From Stenotrophomonas sp. ESTM1D_MKCIP4_1 (GTDB lineage Bacteria; Pseudomonadota; Gammaproteobacteria; Xanthomonadales; Xanthomonadaceae): a stretch of DNA of 64,000 nucleotides. The stretch spans positions 1,772,731-1,836,730 of the forward strand of contig NZ_CP026004.1 of assembly GCF_003086895.1 (NCBI RefSeq). The letters are read 5' to 3'. Numbering within the stretch: the first letter of the stretch is position 1; each line of letters opens with the position of its first letter. The notes beneath the pieces are model-generated. The model worked only from the letters and a program-made list of their open reading frames with translations, ran no database searches and was not told the origin of the DNA. Positions 27,131 through 39,000 of the stretch are shown in pieces. The translations under genes were made by a program, and so were the position numbers.

Positions 27131-27238
27131 GTGACGCGACGCCGTCACGGGTGGAACGCAGCGGCGCGGTGGTGCCGGGAACGGGCAGGGCCGGAGCGAA
27201 CCGGTTACCCTATGCCGCCATACAAGCTGGTAGCTGCA

Positions 27239-27778
27239 ATGACCGACGCCACCGTGGCCGTCCCCGCCTGGGCCTCGCGCTTGCGCGATATCGCCGATTT
27301 CCCGAAGCCCGGCATCCTGTTCAAGGACATCATGCCGCTGCTCGCCCACGGCGAAGACTTCCGCGGCGCGATCACGGCCATGGCCGACCGCTGGCGCGGG
27401 CAGCAGCTGGACGCCATCGTCGGCATTGAATCGCGCGGTTTCATCCTGGGCGCCGCCATGGCGCTGGAACTGGGGGTGGGCTTCGTGCCGGTACGCAAGC
27501 CGGGCAAGCTGCCGGGCAAGGTGCTGCGTGAGGAGTACACGCTGGAATACCGCAGCGACTGCATCGAAGTGCATGCCGATGCGCTGCAGGCCGGTGCCCG
27601 CGTGGCCATCATCGATGACGTGCTGGCCACGGGCGGCACCCTGGGTGCTGCGCTGTCGCTGGTGCGCCGCCTGGGCGTTGAAGTGGTGGGTGCCGGCGTG
27701 CTGGTCGAGCTGGACGGCCTCGGCGGTCGCGCCCGTTGGGAAGCGGATCTGCCGCTGCACACCGAACTGGTGTTCTGA
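27239..27778 (+). CDS. apt: Adenine phosphoribosyltransferase
   Basis: Makes AMP from adenine and PRPP for purine salvage. The 179 residues carry the PRPP-binding loop [13 protein letters not shown] and the family blocks [16 protein letters not shown] and [16 protein letters not shown]. The ATG at 27239 gives the usual length (E. coli Apt has 183); ATG 27212 upstream is possible but adds residues not typical of Apt. It diverges from quiA and seems unrelated to it. Confidence 0.95.
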   Translation: MTDATVAVPAWASRLRDIADFPKPGILFKDIMPLLAHGEDFRGAITAMADRWRGQQLDAIVGIESRGFILGAAMALELGVGFVPVRKPGKLPGKVLREEYTLEYRSDCIEVHADALQAGARVAIIDDVLATGGTLGAALSLVRRLGVEVVGAGVLVELDGLGGRARWEADLPLHTELVF

Positions 27779-27824
27779 CCGGGCGTACCGCCCGGCCATG
27801 GCCAACCTTGGTTTACGGCAATCC

Positions 27825-27882
27825 GGTAGTCGCCAACCTTGGTTGGCGCCGCTTGGAAGGCCAACCAAGGTTGGCCGCTACC
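27825..27882. repeat. Inverted SMAG-type pair
   Basis: GTAGTCGCCAACCTTGGTTG and its inverted partner CAACCAAGGTTGGCCGCTAC lie between the convergent genes apt and dbpA. Confidence 0.8.
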
Positions 27883-27900
27883 AGATCACGTTGCCCGCAA

Positions 27901-29277
27901 TCACATCATCCGCACGCGGAAGCGACGGCCCTTGATCTTGCCGGCTTCCAGCTTCGCCACGGCCTTCTGCGCCTGCCCGCGGGCGATGGCCACGTAGGAG
28001 CGGGTAGGGAAGATCGCGATCTTGCCGATGTGCTTGCCTGACAGGCCGGCATCGCCGGTCAGCGCGCCGAGGATGTCGCCCGGGCGCAGCTTGTCGGTCT
28101 TGCCACCATCAATGCGCAGCGTGCGCATGGCGGCCTGCGGCAGCTCGGCCGGGCGCGAGGTCGCCAGCGGGGTCTTCTGCCAATCCAGCGGCTGGCCCAT
28201 CTGTGCTTCGATCGCCTCGGCACGGGTCTTCTCGCGGCCGGCCACCAGGCTGATCGCCAGACCGCTGGCACCGGCACGGCCGGTACGGCCCACGCGGTGC
28301 TGGTAGCTCTCCACGTCGGTCGGCAGCTCGTAGTTGATCACCGCCGCCAGCTCTTCCACGTCCAGCCCACGCGCGGCCACGTCGCTGGCCACCAGCACGT
28401 TGCAGCTGCGGTTGGCCAGGCGGAGCAGTACTTCCTCGCGGTCACGCTGCTCCATGTCGCCGTGCAGGGCCAGCGCCGAGAAGCCGAACTGCTGCAGCGA
28501 ATTGGCGACCTCATCCACGTCCTTCCGGGTGTTGCAGAACACCACCGCCGATTCCGGCGTGTACTTCAGCAGCAGGCCGGCCAGCGCTTTCTGCCGGTGC
28601 GCCGGTTCCACTTCGCAGAACAGATGGCGGATGGCCGGGGCCTGGTCGGCGCCTTCCACGGTGACTTCCACCGCATCGCGCAGCAGATCGCGGGCGATCT
28701 GGCGGATGCTGTCAGGGAAGGTGGCCGAGAACAGCAGGCTCTGCCGGTCCTTGTGGGTGCGGCCGGCAATCTCGCGGATGGGCTCTTCAAAGCCCATGTC
28801 CAACATGCGGTCGGCTTCATCCAGTACCAGCGTGCGCACCGCGCCCAGGTTCAGGGCGCGCTTGCGGGCCAGTTCCTGCACGCGGCCGGGGGTGCCGACC
28901 ACCACGTGCGGATCGTGGCCTTCCAGCGAGGCCAGCTGCGGACCCAGCGGCACACCGCCGACCAGCAGCAGCAGCTTCAGGTTGGGGATGCCGGTGGCCA
29001 GCTTGCGGATCTGCTTGGCCACCTGGTCGGCCAGCTCGCGGGTCGGGCACAGCACCAGCGCCTGCACGCGGATCAGGCTCGGGTCGATGGCCTGCAGCAG
29101 GCCCAGGCCGAAGGCGGCGGTCTTGCCGCTGCCGGTAGGCGCCTGTGCGATCACATCGCGGCGATCGAGGATGGCCGGCAGGCTCTGCGCCTGGATCGGC
29201 GTGAGAGTGGTATAGCCAAGGGCCTCGAGGCCGGGCTGCAGGGCCGGGCTCAGCGGCAGGGTCGAAAAGTCAGTCAT
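27901..29277 (-). CDS. dbpA: ATP-dependent RNA helicase DbpA
   Basis: A DEAD-box helicase that helps 50S ribosome assembly by acting at 23S rRNA helix 92. The 458 residues show the Q motif (TPIQAQSLPAI), APTGSGKT (46-53), DEAD (153-156), SAT and HRVGRTGRAG. The C-terminal domain from about 385 (RTLRIDGGKTDKLRPGDILG ... KIAIFPTRSYVAIARG) is the DbpA RNA-binding domain. It is a single gene with repeats on both sides. Confidence 0.94.
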   Translation of the reverse strand: MTDFSTLPLSPALQPGLEALGYTTLTPIQAQSLPAILDRRDVIAQAPTGSGKTAAFGLGLLQAIDPSLIRVQALVLCPTRELADQVAKQIRKLATGIPNLKLLLLVGGVPLGPQLASLEGHDPHVVVGTPGRVQELARKRALNLGAVRTLVLDEADRMLDMGFEEPIREIAGRTHKDRQSLLFSATFPDSIRQIARDLLRDAVEVTVEGADQAPAIRHLFCEVEPAHRQKALAGLLLKYTPESAVVFCNTRKDVDEVANSLQQFGFSALALHGDMEQRDREEVLLRLANRSCNVLVASDVAARGLDVEELAAVINYELPTDVESYQHRVGRTGRAGASGLAISLVAGREKTRAEAIEAQMGQPLDWQKTPLATSRPAELPQAAMRTLRIDGGKTDKLRPGDILGALTGDAGLSGKHIGKIAIFPTRSYVAIARGQAQKAVAKLEAGKIKGRRFRVRMM

Positions 29278-29321
29278 GGCACATTGTACCTGTCTGCGCG
29301 GCAGGGCCCGCTTGATGGGAT

Positions 29322-29360
29322 GGGGTCGGATCCCATTCCGCAGGAATGGGCTCTGACCCC
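29322..29360. repeat. 39-bp stem-loop repeat, copy 4
   Basis: GGGGTCGGATCCC joined to GGGCTCTGACCCC with inner stem CATTCC/GGAATG and loop GCA. It sits just upstream of dbpA. Confidence 0.87.
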
Positions 29361-29371
29361 ATCGGAGTCGT

Positions 29372-29475
29372 CATCCACGCATGGCGTGGATCTACCGGGG
29401 GGCATCCACGCATCGCGTGGATCTACTGCCGGGTGTACCGCGCGTTGATTCAGTAGATCCACGCCACGCGTGGAT
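29372..29475. repeat. Three SMAG/REP repeats of the ATCCACGC type
   Basis: Copies at about 29372-29395 and 29403-29426 and an inverted, GTAG-headed copy at 29453-29475. Confidence 0.88.
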
Positions 29476-29491
29476 GGCGGTGTCCCGGCAC

Positions 29492-30571
29492 TCAGCCCAG
29501 CAGCGCCAGCACGCCCTGGTGGATGGCCAGCCCACCCAGCAGCAACCACGCGAACAGAACCAGTGCCAGCAACAGCGGCTTCAGGCCGGCCTGGCGCAGC
29601 GCCGACACATGCGTGGTCAGGCCCAGCGCGGCCATCGCCATCGCCAGCAGCACGGTGTCCAGCTGCACCAGCCCGGCCTGCAGGCCCGGCGGCAGCAGAT
29701 GCAACGAATTGAAACCTGCCACCGCCACGAACCCGAACGCGAACCACGGCACCACGATGCGCGGCGCGTCGCCTTCAGTGGTCGCCTGCCTGCCGCGCGC
29801 CAGCCACAGCGACAGCACCACCAGGAACGGGGCCAGCAGCATCACCCGCACCATCTTGGTGATCACCGCGGTATCGGCGGCCGCTTCGCTCACCGCACGG
29901 CCAGCGGCGACCACCTGCGCTACTTCGTGCACGGTCGCGCCGGTGAACAGTCCGTACTGGCGTGCGTCCATCGCCAACCAGCCGTGCGACTGCACCAGCG
30001 CATACAGCGCCGGATACAGGAACATCGCCAGCGTGCCGAACACCACCACGGTCGAGACGGCCACGGTCACCTGGGCGGCCCGCCCGCGCACCACCGGTTC
30101 GGCGGCCATCACTGCCGCCGCGCCGCAGATCGCGCTGCCGGCGCCGATCAGCATCGCCGCCTCGCGGTCCATCCTGAAGACCCGCACGCCCAGCCAGCAG
30201 GCCAGGCCGAAGGTACTGGCCACCACCAGTGCGTCCATCAGCACCCCCGCCACGCCCACATGGCCGATGTCCTGGAAGGTCAGGCGCAGGCCATACAGCA
30301 CGATGCCGGCGCGCAGCAGCCAGTGCTTGGAAAAGCCGACACCGGCCGCGCTGCGTGGCGCCAACCGCGGATAGGCCGTATTGCCGACCACGATGCCGGT
30401 CACGATGGCCACGGTCAGCGCGCTCAGGCCGTGCGCCTGCAACCAGGGCAGCTCGGCCAGGTACAGCGATGCCGCCGCCACCACGCCCACCAGCACCAGG
30501 CCGGGCAGGCGCGGTTGCCAGCGCTGGCGCAGGGCGGGCAGGGACCACAGGGGCAGGGGGGAGGCGTTCAT
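29492..30571 (-). CDS. YeiH-family membrane protein (UPF0324)
   Basis: A 359-residue integral membrane protein with about ten segments. It carries the UPF0324 blocks SKHWLLRAGIVLYGLRLTFQDI, GAGSAICGAAAVMAAEPV and GATVHEVAQVVAAG. The family is often called putative sulfate exporter, but the substrate is unproven. It diverges from a LysR regulator gene of YeiE type, the same pairing as in enterobacteria. The start at 30571 follows a G-rich stretch. Confidence 0.9.
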   Translation of the reverse strand: MNASPLPLWSLPALRQRWQPRLPGLVLVGVVAAASLYLAELPWLQAHGLSALTVAIVTGIVVGNTAYPRLAPRSAAGVGFSKHWLLRAGIVLYGLRLTFQDIGHVGVAGVLMDALVVASTFGLACWLGVRVFRMDREAAMLIGAGSAICGAAAVMAAEPVVRGRAAQVTVAVSTVVVFGTLAMFLYPALYALVQSHGWLAMDARQYGLFTGATVHEVAQVVAAGRAVSEAAADTAVITKMVRVMLLAPFLVVLSLWLARGRQATTEGDAPRIVVPWFAFGFVAVAGFNSLHLLPPGLQAGLVQLDTVLLAMAMAALGLTTHVSALRQAGLKPLLLALVLFAWLLLGGLAIHQGVLALLG

Positions 30572-30673
30572 GGCAGGTCAGACGTTGAAGGGGTGCGCAC
30601 AGGTTGCGCCCGTCCATTTGACCCGTAAAACGAATAATATCGGTCACATCTACCTATAAAGCAGGTAAACTTC
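30572..30673. promoter_or_regulatory. Divergent promoter region with a LysR-type dyad
   Basis: TACCT-ATAAAGC-AGGTA (30651-30667) is an inverted repeat of the T-N11-A kind used by LysR proteins. It lies immediately before the LysR start codon, between it and the divergent yeiH-like gene. It is a candidate for self-control and for control of the exporter. Confidence 0.5.
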
Positions 30674-31540
30674 ATGCGCCTGACGCTGCGCCAGCTGCAG
30701 GTCTTCGTAGCCATCGCCGACCATGGCAGCACCACCGCTGCCGGGCAGGCCGTCGCACTCTCACAGTCCGCCAGCAGCGCCGCCCTGCAGGAGCTGGAAG
30801 CCCACTTCGGTACGCCGCTGTTCGACCGCATCGGCCGTCGCCTGGTGCTGAACGGGCATGGCCGCGCGCTGCTGGAGCCTGCACGTGCGCTGCTGGTCAA
30901 CGCCGCCGATCTGGAACGGCAACTGGCCGCTGGCGGCGATGCCCGCCAGGGGGCACCGCTGCGGCTGGTGGTGGCTGCCAGCACCACCATCGGCAACTAC
31001 CTGCTGCCGCCGCGCATCGCCGAACTGCTGCGGCAGGCGCCGCGGGCCGAAGTCGACCTGCGCATCGACAACAGCGCAGGTGTGGTGGCCGCCGTGCAGC
31101 GCCTGGATGTGGATGCGGGCCTGATCGAAGGGCCGTGCCATGAACGCGGCCTGCAGGTGACCCCCTGGCAGCAGGACCCGCTGGTGATGGTTGCTGCCGC
31201 CGATGCGCCCGCGCGCTGGTCGCTTGAGGAGCTGCGCCGCGCCCGCTGGCTGCTGCGCGAGCCTGGCTCCGGCACGCGTGAAGCGGTGGAACAGGTGTTG
31301 CTGCCGCACCTGCACGGCTTTGCGCAGACCCTGCAGCTGGGCAACACCGAGGCCATCAAGCAGGCTGCGGTCGCAGGGCTGGGCGTCGCCTGTCTGTCGC
31401 GCCACGCGGTGGAGGAGCCGCTGGCGCTGGGTCGCCTGCGCATCCTGCAGACCCCGCTGCCGGCCCTGAACCGCACGTTGTGGCTGGTGCGGCACCCCGG
31501 CAAGCAGTGGCTGCCGGGTTTGCAGGCGCTGCTGGGGTAG
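30674..31540 (+). CDS. LysR-family regulator, YeiE-like
   Basis: A 288-residue LysR-type regulator. An N-terminal winged helix (1-60: LRQLQVFVAIADHGSTTAAG ... LQELEAHFGTPLFDRIGR) precedes a periplasmic-binding-protein-like effector domain (about 90-288). It diverges from the yeiH-like exporter gene, the arrangement of yeiE and yeiH, so it likely controls that gene. The ligand is unknown. Confidence 0.88.
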   Translation: MRLTLRQLQVFVAIADHGSTTAAGQAVALSQSASSAALQELEAHFGTPLFDRIGRRLVLNGHGRALLEPARALLVNAADLERQLAAGGDARQGAPLRLVVAASTTIGNYLLPPRIAELLRQAPRAEVDLRIDNSAGVVAAVQRLDVDAGLIEGPCHERGLQVTPWQQDPLVMVAAADAPARWSLEELRRARWLLREPGSGTREAVEQVLLPHLHGFAQTLQLGNTEAIKQAAVAGLGVACLSRHAVEEPLALGRLRILQTPLPALNRTLWLVRHPGKQWLPGLQALLG

Positions 31541-31735
31541 CGTGGACTACCGGTGCAGTCGACCAACGGCGCAGTCGACTACCGGTGCAGTCGACTACCG
31601 GTGCAGTCGACCAACGGTCGACTCTACCGAGGGGGTTGGCCAACGGTCGGCTTTACCGGCGCGGTCGACCAACGGTGCAGTCGACCAGCGGTCGACTCTA
31701 CCGCCGACGTTGCCAACGGTCGGCTTTACCGCCGA
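31541..31735. repeat. Tandem 16-bp repeat array with degenerate SMAG units
   Basis: Four adjacent 16-mers (GACTACCGGTGCAGTC, one variant GACCAACGGCGCAGTC) span 31545-31608. They are followed by alternating units ending CTCTACC or GGCTTTACC. The array fills nearly the whole gap between the LysR gene and uup. Confidence 0.85.
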
Positions 31736-31773
31736 GATTCCGGCTGACGCCCGGCAACCGGTACAATGGCCGG

Positions 31774-33657
<1,884 letters not shown>

Positions 33658-33663
33658 GGATTC

Positions 33664-33766
33664 GTGCGGACCAACGGTCCGCACCTACCGATGCCTATGC
33701 CGGGTAGATCCACGCCATGCGTGGATGTCCGAAGCGTGCGGACCAACGGTCCGCACCCACCGCACC
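33664..33766. repeat. SMAG/REP cluster after uup
   Basis: Two GCGGACCAACGGTCCGCAC palindromes flank one GTAGATCCACGCCATGCGTG unit, between the convergent uup and cytochrome genes. Confidence 0.85.
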
Positions 33767-33782
33767 CACCGGACTGCCGGGG

Positions 33783-34244
33783 TCACTTGACCCCGTGCAG
33801 ATCCCGCAGCTGGCTGGGGCGGCTGCCAAAGTAGGCCGCAAGGTCGGCGATATCCTGATCGCTCAGGTCCTTCGCCTGCGGCGTCATCAATGCATGCTGG
33901 CGGTCGCCTGCGCGGTAGGCCTGCAGCGCATGGGCCAGATAATCGCCGTACTGGCCGCCCAGCTTGGGGTAGGTCGGGTCGATCGGCGCATTGCCGTCGG
34001 CGCCATGGCAATCAATGCAGCTCTGGTTGGTCGCCTTGCCCTTCACCTTGGCCCGGGCTTCACCGGCCGCTTCGCGGCCCGCAGGCAGCCCGGCGGACGA
34101 GGATGAGCCGTGTTCGCCACTGGCATGGCCGGGGTCACCGGCGGATTTCTCACTGCTTTCCACCTGCGACTGCGAGCAGGCCGCCAGCAGCAGGGCAACG
34201 GACAGGGCGATGGCGTGACGCATCGTGTGCGCGGCTTTCGACAT
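33783..34244 (-). CDS. Monohaem cytochrome c lipoprotein
   Basis: A 153-residue class I cytochrome c. The signal sequence ends in the lipobox LAAC, with Cys23 as the likely lipid anchor, followed by a flexible Ser/Gly/Ala stretch. The haem site is CIDCH (76-80), and a methionine in HALMTPQAK may be the sixth ligand. It is predicted at the periplasmic face of a membrane, as an electron carrier with unknown partners. It lies nine bases after a second cytochrome gene on the same strand and is probably co-transcribed with it. The start could also be ATG 34223. Confidence 0.88.
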   Translation of the reverse strand: MSKAAHTMRHAIALSVALLLAACSQSQVESSEKSAGDPGHASGEHGSSSSAGLPAGREAAGEARAKVKGKATNQSCIDCHGADGNAPIDPTYPKLGGQYGDYLAHALQAYRAGDRQHALMTPQAKDLSDQDIADLAAYFGSRPSQLRDLHGVK

Positions 34245-34253
34245 GGGCGGGCC

Positions 34254-34643
34254 TTACTTGACGGTGGACAGGTAAACAGCGAGATCGGCGATCTCCTGTT
34301 CGCTGAAACTCATCGACTGCGCCTGCATCGTGGGATGCCGGCGCTTGCCCTGGCGGTACTCCGTCAGGGCCTGGGTCAGGTACTGCTGGGTCTGGCCACC
34401 GATCTTCGGTACCCGGTAACTCGGGTAGGCGTTCTTGTAACCGGTGATGCCGTGGCAGCCCTGGCAAGTGTAGGCAAGCACCCGGCCATTGTCGTAATTG
34501 CCGGCCGGGGCGGCGGCAGCGGGCGGGGTGGCCTGGGCCGGAGCCGGGGCGGGTGCTGCAGGAGCAGGAGCGGGCTGTGCGGCGGCCCCGAGGGGCAGGA
34601 GGACGGCCAGAGCGAGACAAGCGGCGAGCGGCTGCGGGCGCAT
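34254..34643 (-). CDS. Monohaem cytochrome c with Pro/Ala linker
   Basis: A 129-residue exported cytochrome c. A signal peptide (MRPQPLAACLALAVLLPLGA) is followed by a Pro-Ala linker (about 24-47) and one haem site, CQGCH (60-64). A methionine in HPTMQAQSMS is the probable axial ligand. It is first of a two-gene unit with the cytochrome lipoprotein; both end in similar SEQEIADLAVYLS / SDQDIADLAAYFG helices, suggesting an old duplication. Confidence 0.88.
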   Translation of the reverse strand: MRPQPLAACLALAVLLPLGAAAQPAPAPAAPAPAPAQATPPAAAAPAGNYDNGRVLAYTCQGCHGITGYKNAYPSYRVPKIGGQTQQYLTQALTEYRQGKRRHPTMQAQSMSFSEQEIADLAVYLSTVK

Positions 34644-34849
34644 GATGTCGTTATCCGGGGATTCGGGTCTGGTCGTTCCGGCGTGGGGTACGGAACGACC
34701 CGAGTATAGCCCTACGTTTCATCTAGCTGAAATGGGGGCGCGCCGACCAGGGGCGTGAAGGCACCATGACCTTTGGGATATGGTGTGGCCGTGAAGTGGT
34801 GAATTACTTTGCTACCACACCTGCCCACGCATCCTCCAGGGATCTGACG

Positions 34850-36007
34850 ATGTCGCACCCAACCTTCCTGCCCGGCCGCCGCTCTGGACTCTGTGCCGCT
34901 GCCCTGCTGCTTTCCACCTCCCTGCTGCTGGGCGGTTGCGCCGCTGGCCCCAATTCCGAAGCCAAGGCGGCTGAGTCCAAGGACGAGAAGAAGGTCGACA
35001 CGGTGCCGGTGGAAGTGGCCGTGGCCAGTCACCGCGCCGTAGCGGCCAGCTACACCGGCACCGCCGCGCTGGAACCGCGCGCCGAATCGCAGGTGGTGGC
35101 AAAGACCTCCGGCGTGGCGCTGGCCGTACTGGTCGAAGAGGGCCAGCGGGTGACCGCCGGCCAGCCGCTGGTGCGGGTGGACCCCGACCGCGCGCGCCTG
35201 GCCGTCGCCCAGAGCGAAGCGCAGATGCGCAAGCTGGAAAACGACTACCAGCGTGCGCAGAAGCTGGTCGGCCAGCAGCTGGTCAGTGCGGCCAGCGTCG
35301 ACCAGCTGCGCTACGACCTGGAAAACGTCCGCGCGCAGTACCGCCTGGCGACGCTCGAACTGTCCTACACCACGGTGGTAGCGCCCATTTCCGGCGTCAT
35401 CGCCTCGCGTTCGATCAAGACCGGCAACTTCGTGCAGATCAACACGCCCATCTTCCGCATCGTCGACAACTCCAGCCTGGAAGCCACCCTCAACGTGCCC
35501 GAACGCGAACTGGCGACGCTGCGCGCCGGCCAGCCGGTCACCCTCACCGCCGACGCGCTGCCGGGGCAGAGCTTCACCGGCACGGTGGACCGCATCGCTC
35601 CGGTGGTCGATTCCGGCAGCGGTACCTTCCGCGTGGTGAGTGCCTTCAACGGTGCTGAGCGCCTGTTGCAGCCGGGCATGTTCGGCCGCATCCGCATCGA
35701 CTATGACCAGCGCGCCGATGCCCTGGTGGTGCCGCGCCTGGCGCTGCTGGACGACGGTGAGCCGGCCGTGTTCCGCGTGCGCGCCGGCAAGGTGGCCCGC
35801 GTACCGGTCAAGCTGGGCTATGCCGAAGGCCCGTGGGTGGAGATCCGTGATGGCCTGGTGGCCGGCGACCAGATCGTCACCGCCGGCAAGGTCGCCCTGC
35901 GCGATGGCACCGCGGTGCAGGTCATCGCCGATCCCAAGGCGCCCAAGGCCAAGCCGGCCACGGTGGCCGCCGGCAAATCCGCAGACAAGGCCGGGAGCCA
36001 GCAATGA
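34850..36007 (+). CDS. RND efflux periplasmic adaptor lipoprotein
   Basis: A 385-residue membrane-fusion protein that links an inner-membrane RND pump to an outer-membrane channel. The lipobox LLLGGC places the lipid on Cys30. The lipoyl halves (SQVVAKTSGVALAVLVEEGQ ... LSYTTVVAPISGVIASRSIK) flank an alpha-hairpin (about 120-170), and beta-barrel and membrane-proximal domains follow. It opens an operon with two RND permease genes, overlapping the first by four bases. No outer-membrane factor gene is present. The arrangement resembles smeIJK of S. maltophilia, but identity is untested. Confidence 0.9.
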   Translation: MSHPTFLPGRRSGLCAAALLLSTSLLLGGCAAGPNSEAKAAESKDEKKVDTVPVEVAVASHRAVAASYTGTAALEPRAESQVVAKTSGVALAVLVEEGQRVTAGQPLVRVDPDRARLAVAQSEAQMRKLENDYQRAQKLVGQQLVSAASVDQLRYDLENVRAQYRLATLELSYTTVVAPISGVIASRSIKTGNFVQINTPIFRIVDNSSLEATLNVPERELATLRAGQPVTLTADALPGQSFTGTVDRIAPVVDSGSGTFRVVSAFNGAERLLQPGMFGRIRIDYDQRADALVVPRLALLDDGEPAVFRVRAGKVARVPVKLGYAEGPWVEIRDGLVAGDQIVTAGKVALRDGTAVQVIADPKAPKAKPATVAAGKSADKAGSQQ

Positions 36008-39000
36008 GCGGCCCGGGACACGACCACGGTGCCTCGCCGGCCGGCGACGGCGCCGCTGCCGGCATGCGCGGTGGCCTGGTGGAATTCGCCACCCGCCGCC
36101 GCGTCACCATCGCCATGTGCACGGTCACGCTGCTGCTGTTCGGCCTGATCGCGCTGAACAACCTCAAGGTCAACCTGCTGCCCGACCTGAGCTATCCCAC
36201 GCTGACCGTGCGCACCGAGTACACCGGCGCGGCACCGACCGAAATCGAAAGCCTGATCACCCAGCCGGTGGAAGAAGCCGTGGGCGTGGTCAAGAACCTG
36301 CGCAAGCTGAAGTCGGTCTCGCGCACCGGGCAGAGCGATGTCGTGCTCGAGTTCGCCTGGGGCACCAACATGGACCAGGCCAGCCTGGAGGTGCGCGACA
36401 AGATGGAAGCGCTGAACCTGCCGCTGGAGGCCAAGGCCCCGGTGCTGCTGCGCTTCAATCCGTCCACCGAGCCGATCATGCGCCTGGTGCTGTCGACCAA
36501 GGCCACCCCGGTCAGCGATGAAGACGCGATCCGCGAACTGACCGGCCTGCGCCGCTACGCCGACGAAGACCTGAAGAAGAAGCTGGAGCCGGTGACCGGC
36601 GTGGCTGCGGTGAAGGTAGGCGGTGGCCTGGAAGACGAGATCCAGGTGGACATCGACCAGCAGAAGCTGGCCCAGCTCAACCTGCCCATCGACACGGTCA
36701 TCAAGCGGTTGAAGGAAGAAAACATCAACATCTCCGGCGGCCGCCTGGAGGAGGGTTCGCAGCGTTTCCTGGTGCGCACCGTCAACCAGTTCGCCGATCT
36801 GGAAGAGATCCGCAACCTGCTGGTCACCACCCAGTCGTCCAACGGCAGCGCGGCCGATTCGGCCCTGCAGCAGATGTTCAACATCGCGGCCTCCACCGGT
36901 TCGGCGGCGGCGGTGGCGGCTGCATCGGCGGCGCAGAGTGCCTCGTCCGGGGGTGGCTCCAGCGTGGTTGCCAACGGCGTGCCCGTGCGCCTGAAGGACG
37001 TGGCCACCGTGCGCCAAGGCTACAAGGAGCGCGAAGCGATCATCCGCCTGGGCGGCAAGGAATCGGTGGAGCTGGCCATCTACAAGGAAGGTGACGCCAA
37101 CACCGTGGCCACCGCCGAAGCCCTGCGCAAGCGTCTGGAACAGATCAAGGCCACCTTCCCCAGCGATGCCGAACTGACCACCATCGAAGACCAGTCGCGC
37201 TTCATCGAACACGCCATCAGTGACGTCAAGAAGGACGCGGTGATCGGTGGCCTGCTGGCCATCCTCATCATCTTCCTGTTCCTGCGCGATGGCTGGTCCA
37301 CCTTTGTGATCAGCCTGTCGCTGCCGGTCTCGATCATCGCCACGTTCTTCTTCATGGGCCAGCTGGGCCTGAGCTTGAACGTGATGTCGCTGGGCGGCCT
37401 GGCGCTGGCCACCGGCCTGGTGGTGGACGACTCGATCGTGGTGCTGGAAAGCATTGCCAAGGCCCGCGAACGCGGCCTGGGCATCCTGCAGGCCGCCATC
37501 GTCGGTACCCGTGAAGTGAGCATGGCCGTGGTGGCCTCCACCCTGACCACCATCGCCGTGTTCCTGCCGCTGGTGTTCGTTGATGGCATCGCCGGCCAGC
37601 TGTTCCGCGACCAGGCGCTGACCGTGGCCATCGCCATAGCTATCTCGCTGCTGGTGTCGATGACCCTCATTCCGATGCTCAGCTCGCTGAAGGGACGGCC
37701 GCCGCTGGCGTTCCCGGAAGAAGCCGCCGCCGAACCGTGGCGCCCGCAGAGCCGCTGGCAGAAGCCGGTCGCCCTGGGCCGCCGGGGTTTCGTGGCCAGC
37801 GTGCGCTGGAGCTTCTTCGCCCTGGCCTGGCTGGTGGTGCGGCTGTGGCGCGGCGTGGTCGCCGTGGTCGGGCCGGTCATGCGCAAGGCCAGCGATATCG
37901 CGATGAAGCCCTATGCCGGTGCCGAACGCGGCTACCTGCGCCTGCTGCCCAGCGCACTGGCCCACCCCGGCAAGGTGCTGGGCATGGCCGCGCTGGCCTT
38001 CGTCGGCACCATGGCCCTGGTGCCCATGCTCGGCGCCGACCTGATTCCGCAGCTGGCCCAGGACCGCTTTGAAATGACGGTCAAACTGCCGGCCGGCACC
38101 CCGTTGAAGCAGACCGATGCCCTGGTGCGCGAGCTGCAGCTGGCGCACGGCGAGGGCGAAGGTGTGGCCTCGCTGTACGGCGTCAGTGGCAGCGGCACGC
38201 GGCTGGATGCCAGCCCGACCGAGAGCGGCGAGAACATCGGCAAGCTGACCGTGGTGATGGAAGGCGGCGGCAATGCACGCACCGAAGCGGACATCACCGA
38301 GCGCCTGCGCGACACCATGGCGCAGCACCCCGGTGCGCAGGTCGATTTCGCACGGCCGGCGTTGTTCAGCTTCTCCACGCCGCTGGAAATCGAGCTGCGC
38401 GGGCAGGACATGGCCACCCTGGAGCAGGCGGGCCAGCGCCTTGCCGCACTGCTGCGTGGCAACGCGCACTACGCCGACGTGAAGTCGACGGTGGAAGAGG
38501 GCTTCCCGGAAATCCAGATCCGCTTCGATCAGGAACGTGCCGGTGCACTGGGCCTGACCACCCGCCAGATCGCCGACGTGGTGGTGAAGAAGGTGCGTGG
38601 CGATGTGGCCACCCGCTACAGCTTCCGCGACCGCAAGATCGACGTGCTGGTGCGTGCCCAGGAAGGCGATCGTGCCAGCGTGGACAGCATCCGCCGCCTG
38701 ATCGTCAATCCGGGCAGCACTCGCCCGGTCACCCTGGACGCAGTGGCCGACGTGGTGGCCACCACTGGCCCCAGCGAGATCCATCGCGCTGACCAGACCC
38801 GCGTGGCGGTGGTCTCGGCCAACCTGCGCGACATCGACCTGGGCGCGGCCATGCGCGAAGTGCAGCAGATGGTGGCCGAACAGCCGCTGGGCGCAGGCGT
38901 GGGACTGCACATCGGCGGCCAGGGCGAGGAGCTGGCCCAGGCCGCCACGTCGCTCATCTTCGCCTTCGGCCTGGCCATCTTCCTGGTGTACCTGGTGATG

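Noticed and set aside
31545..31608. CRISPR-like short repeats
   Set aside because: The 16-mers touch each other with no spacers.
33778..33794. GGGGTCACTTGACCCC as another 39-bp family member or terminator
   Set aside because: It lacks the GATCCC/GGGCTC arms and a T run, and is partly the coding end of the cytochrome gene.
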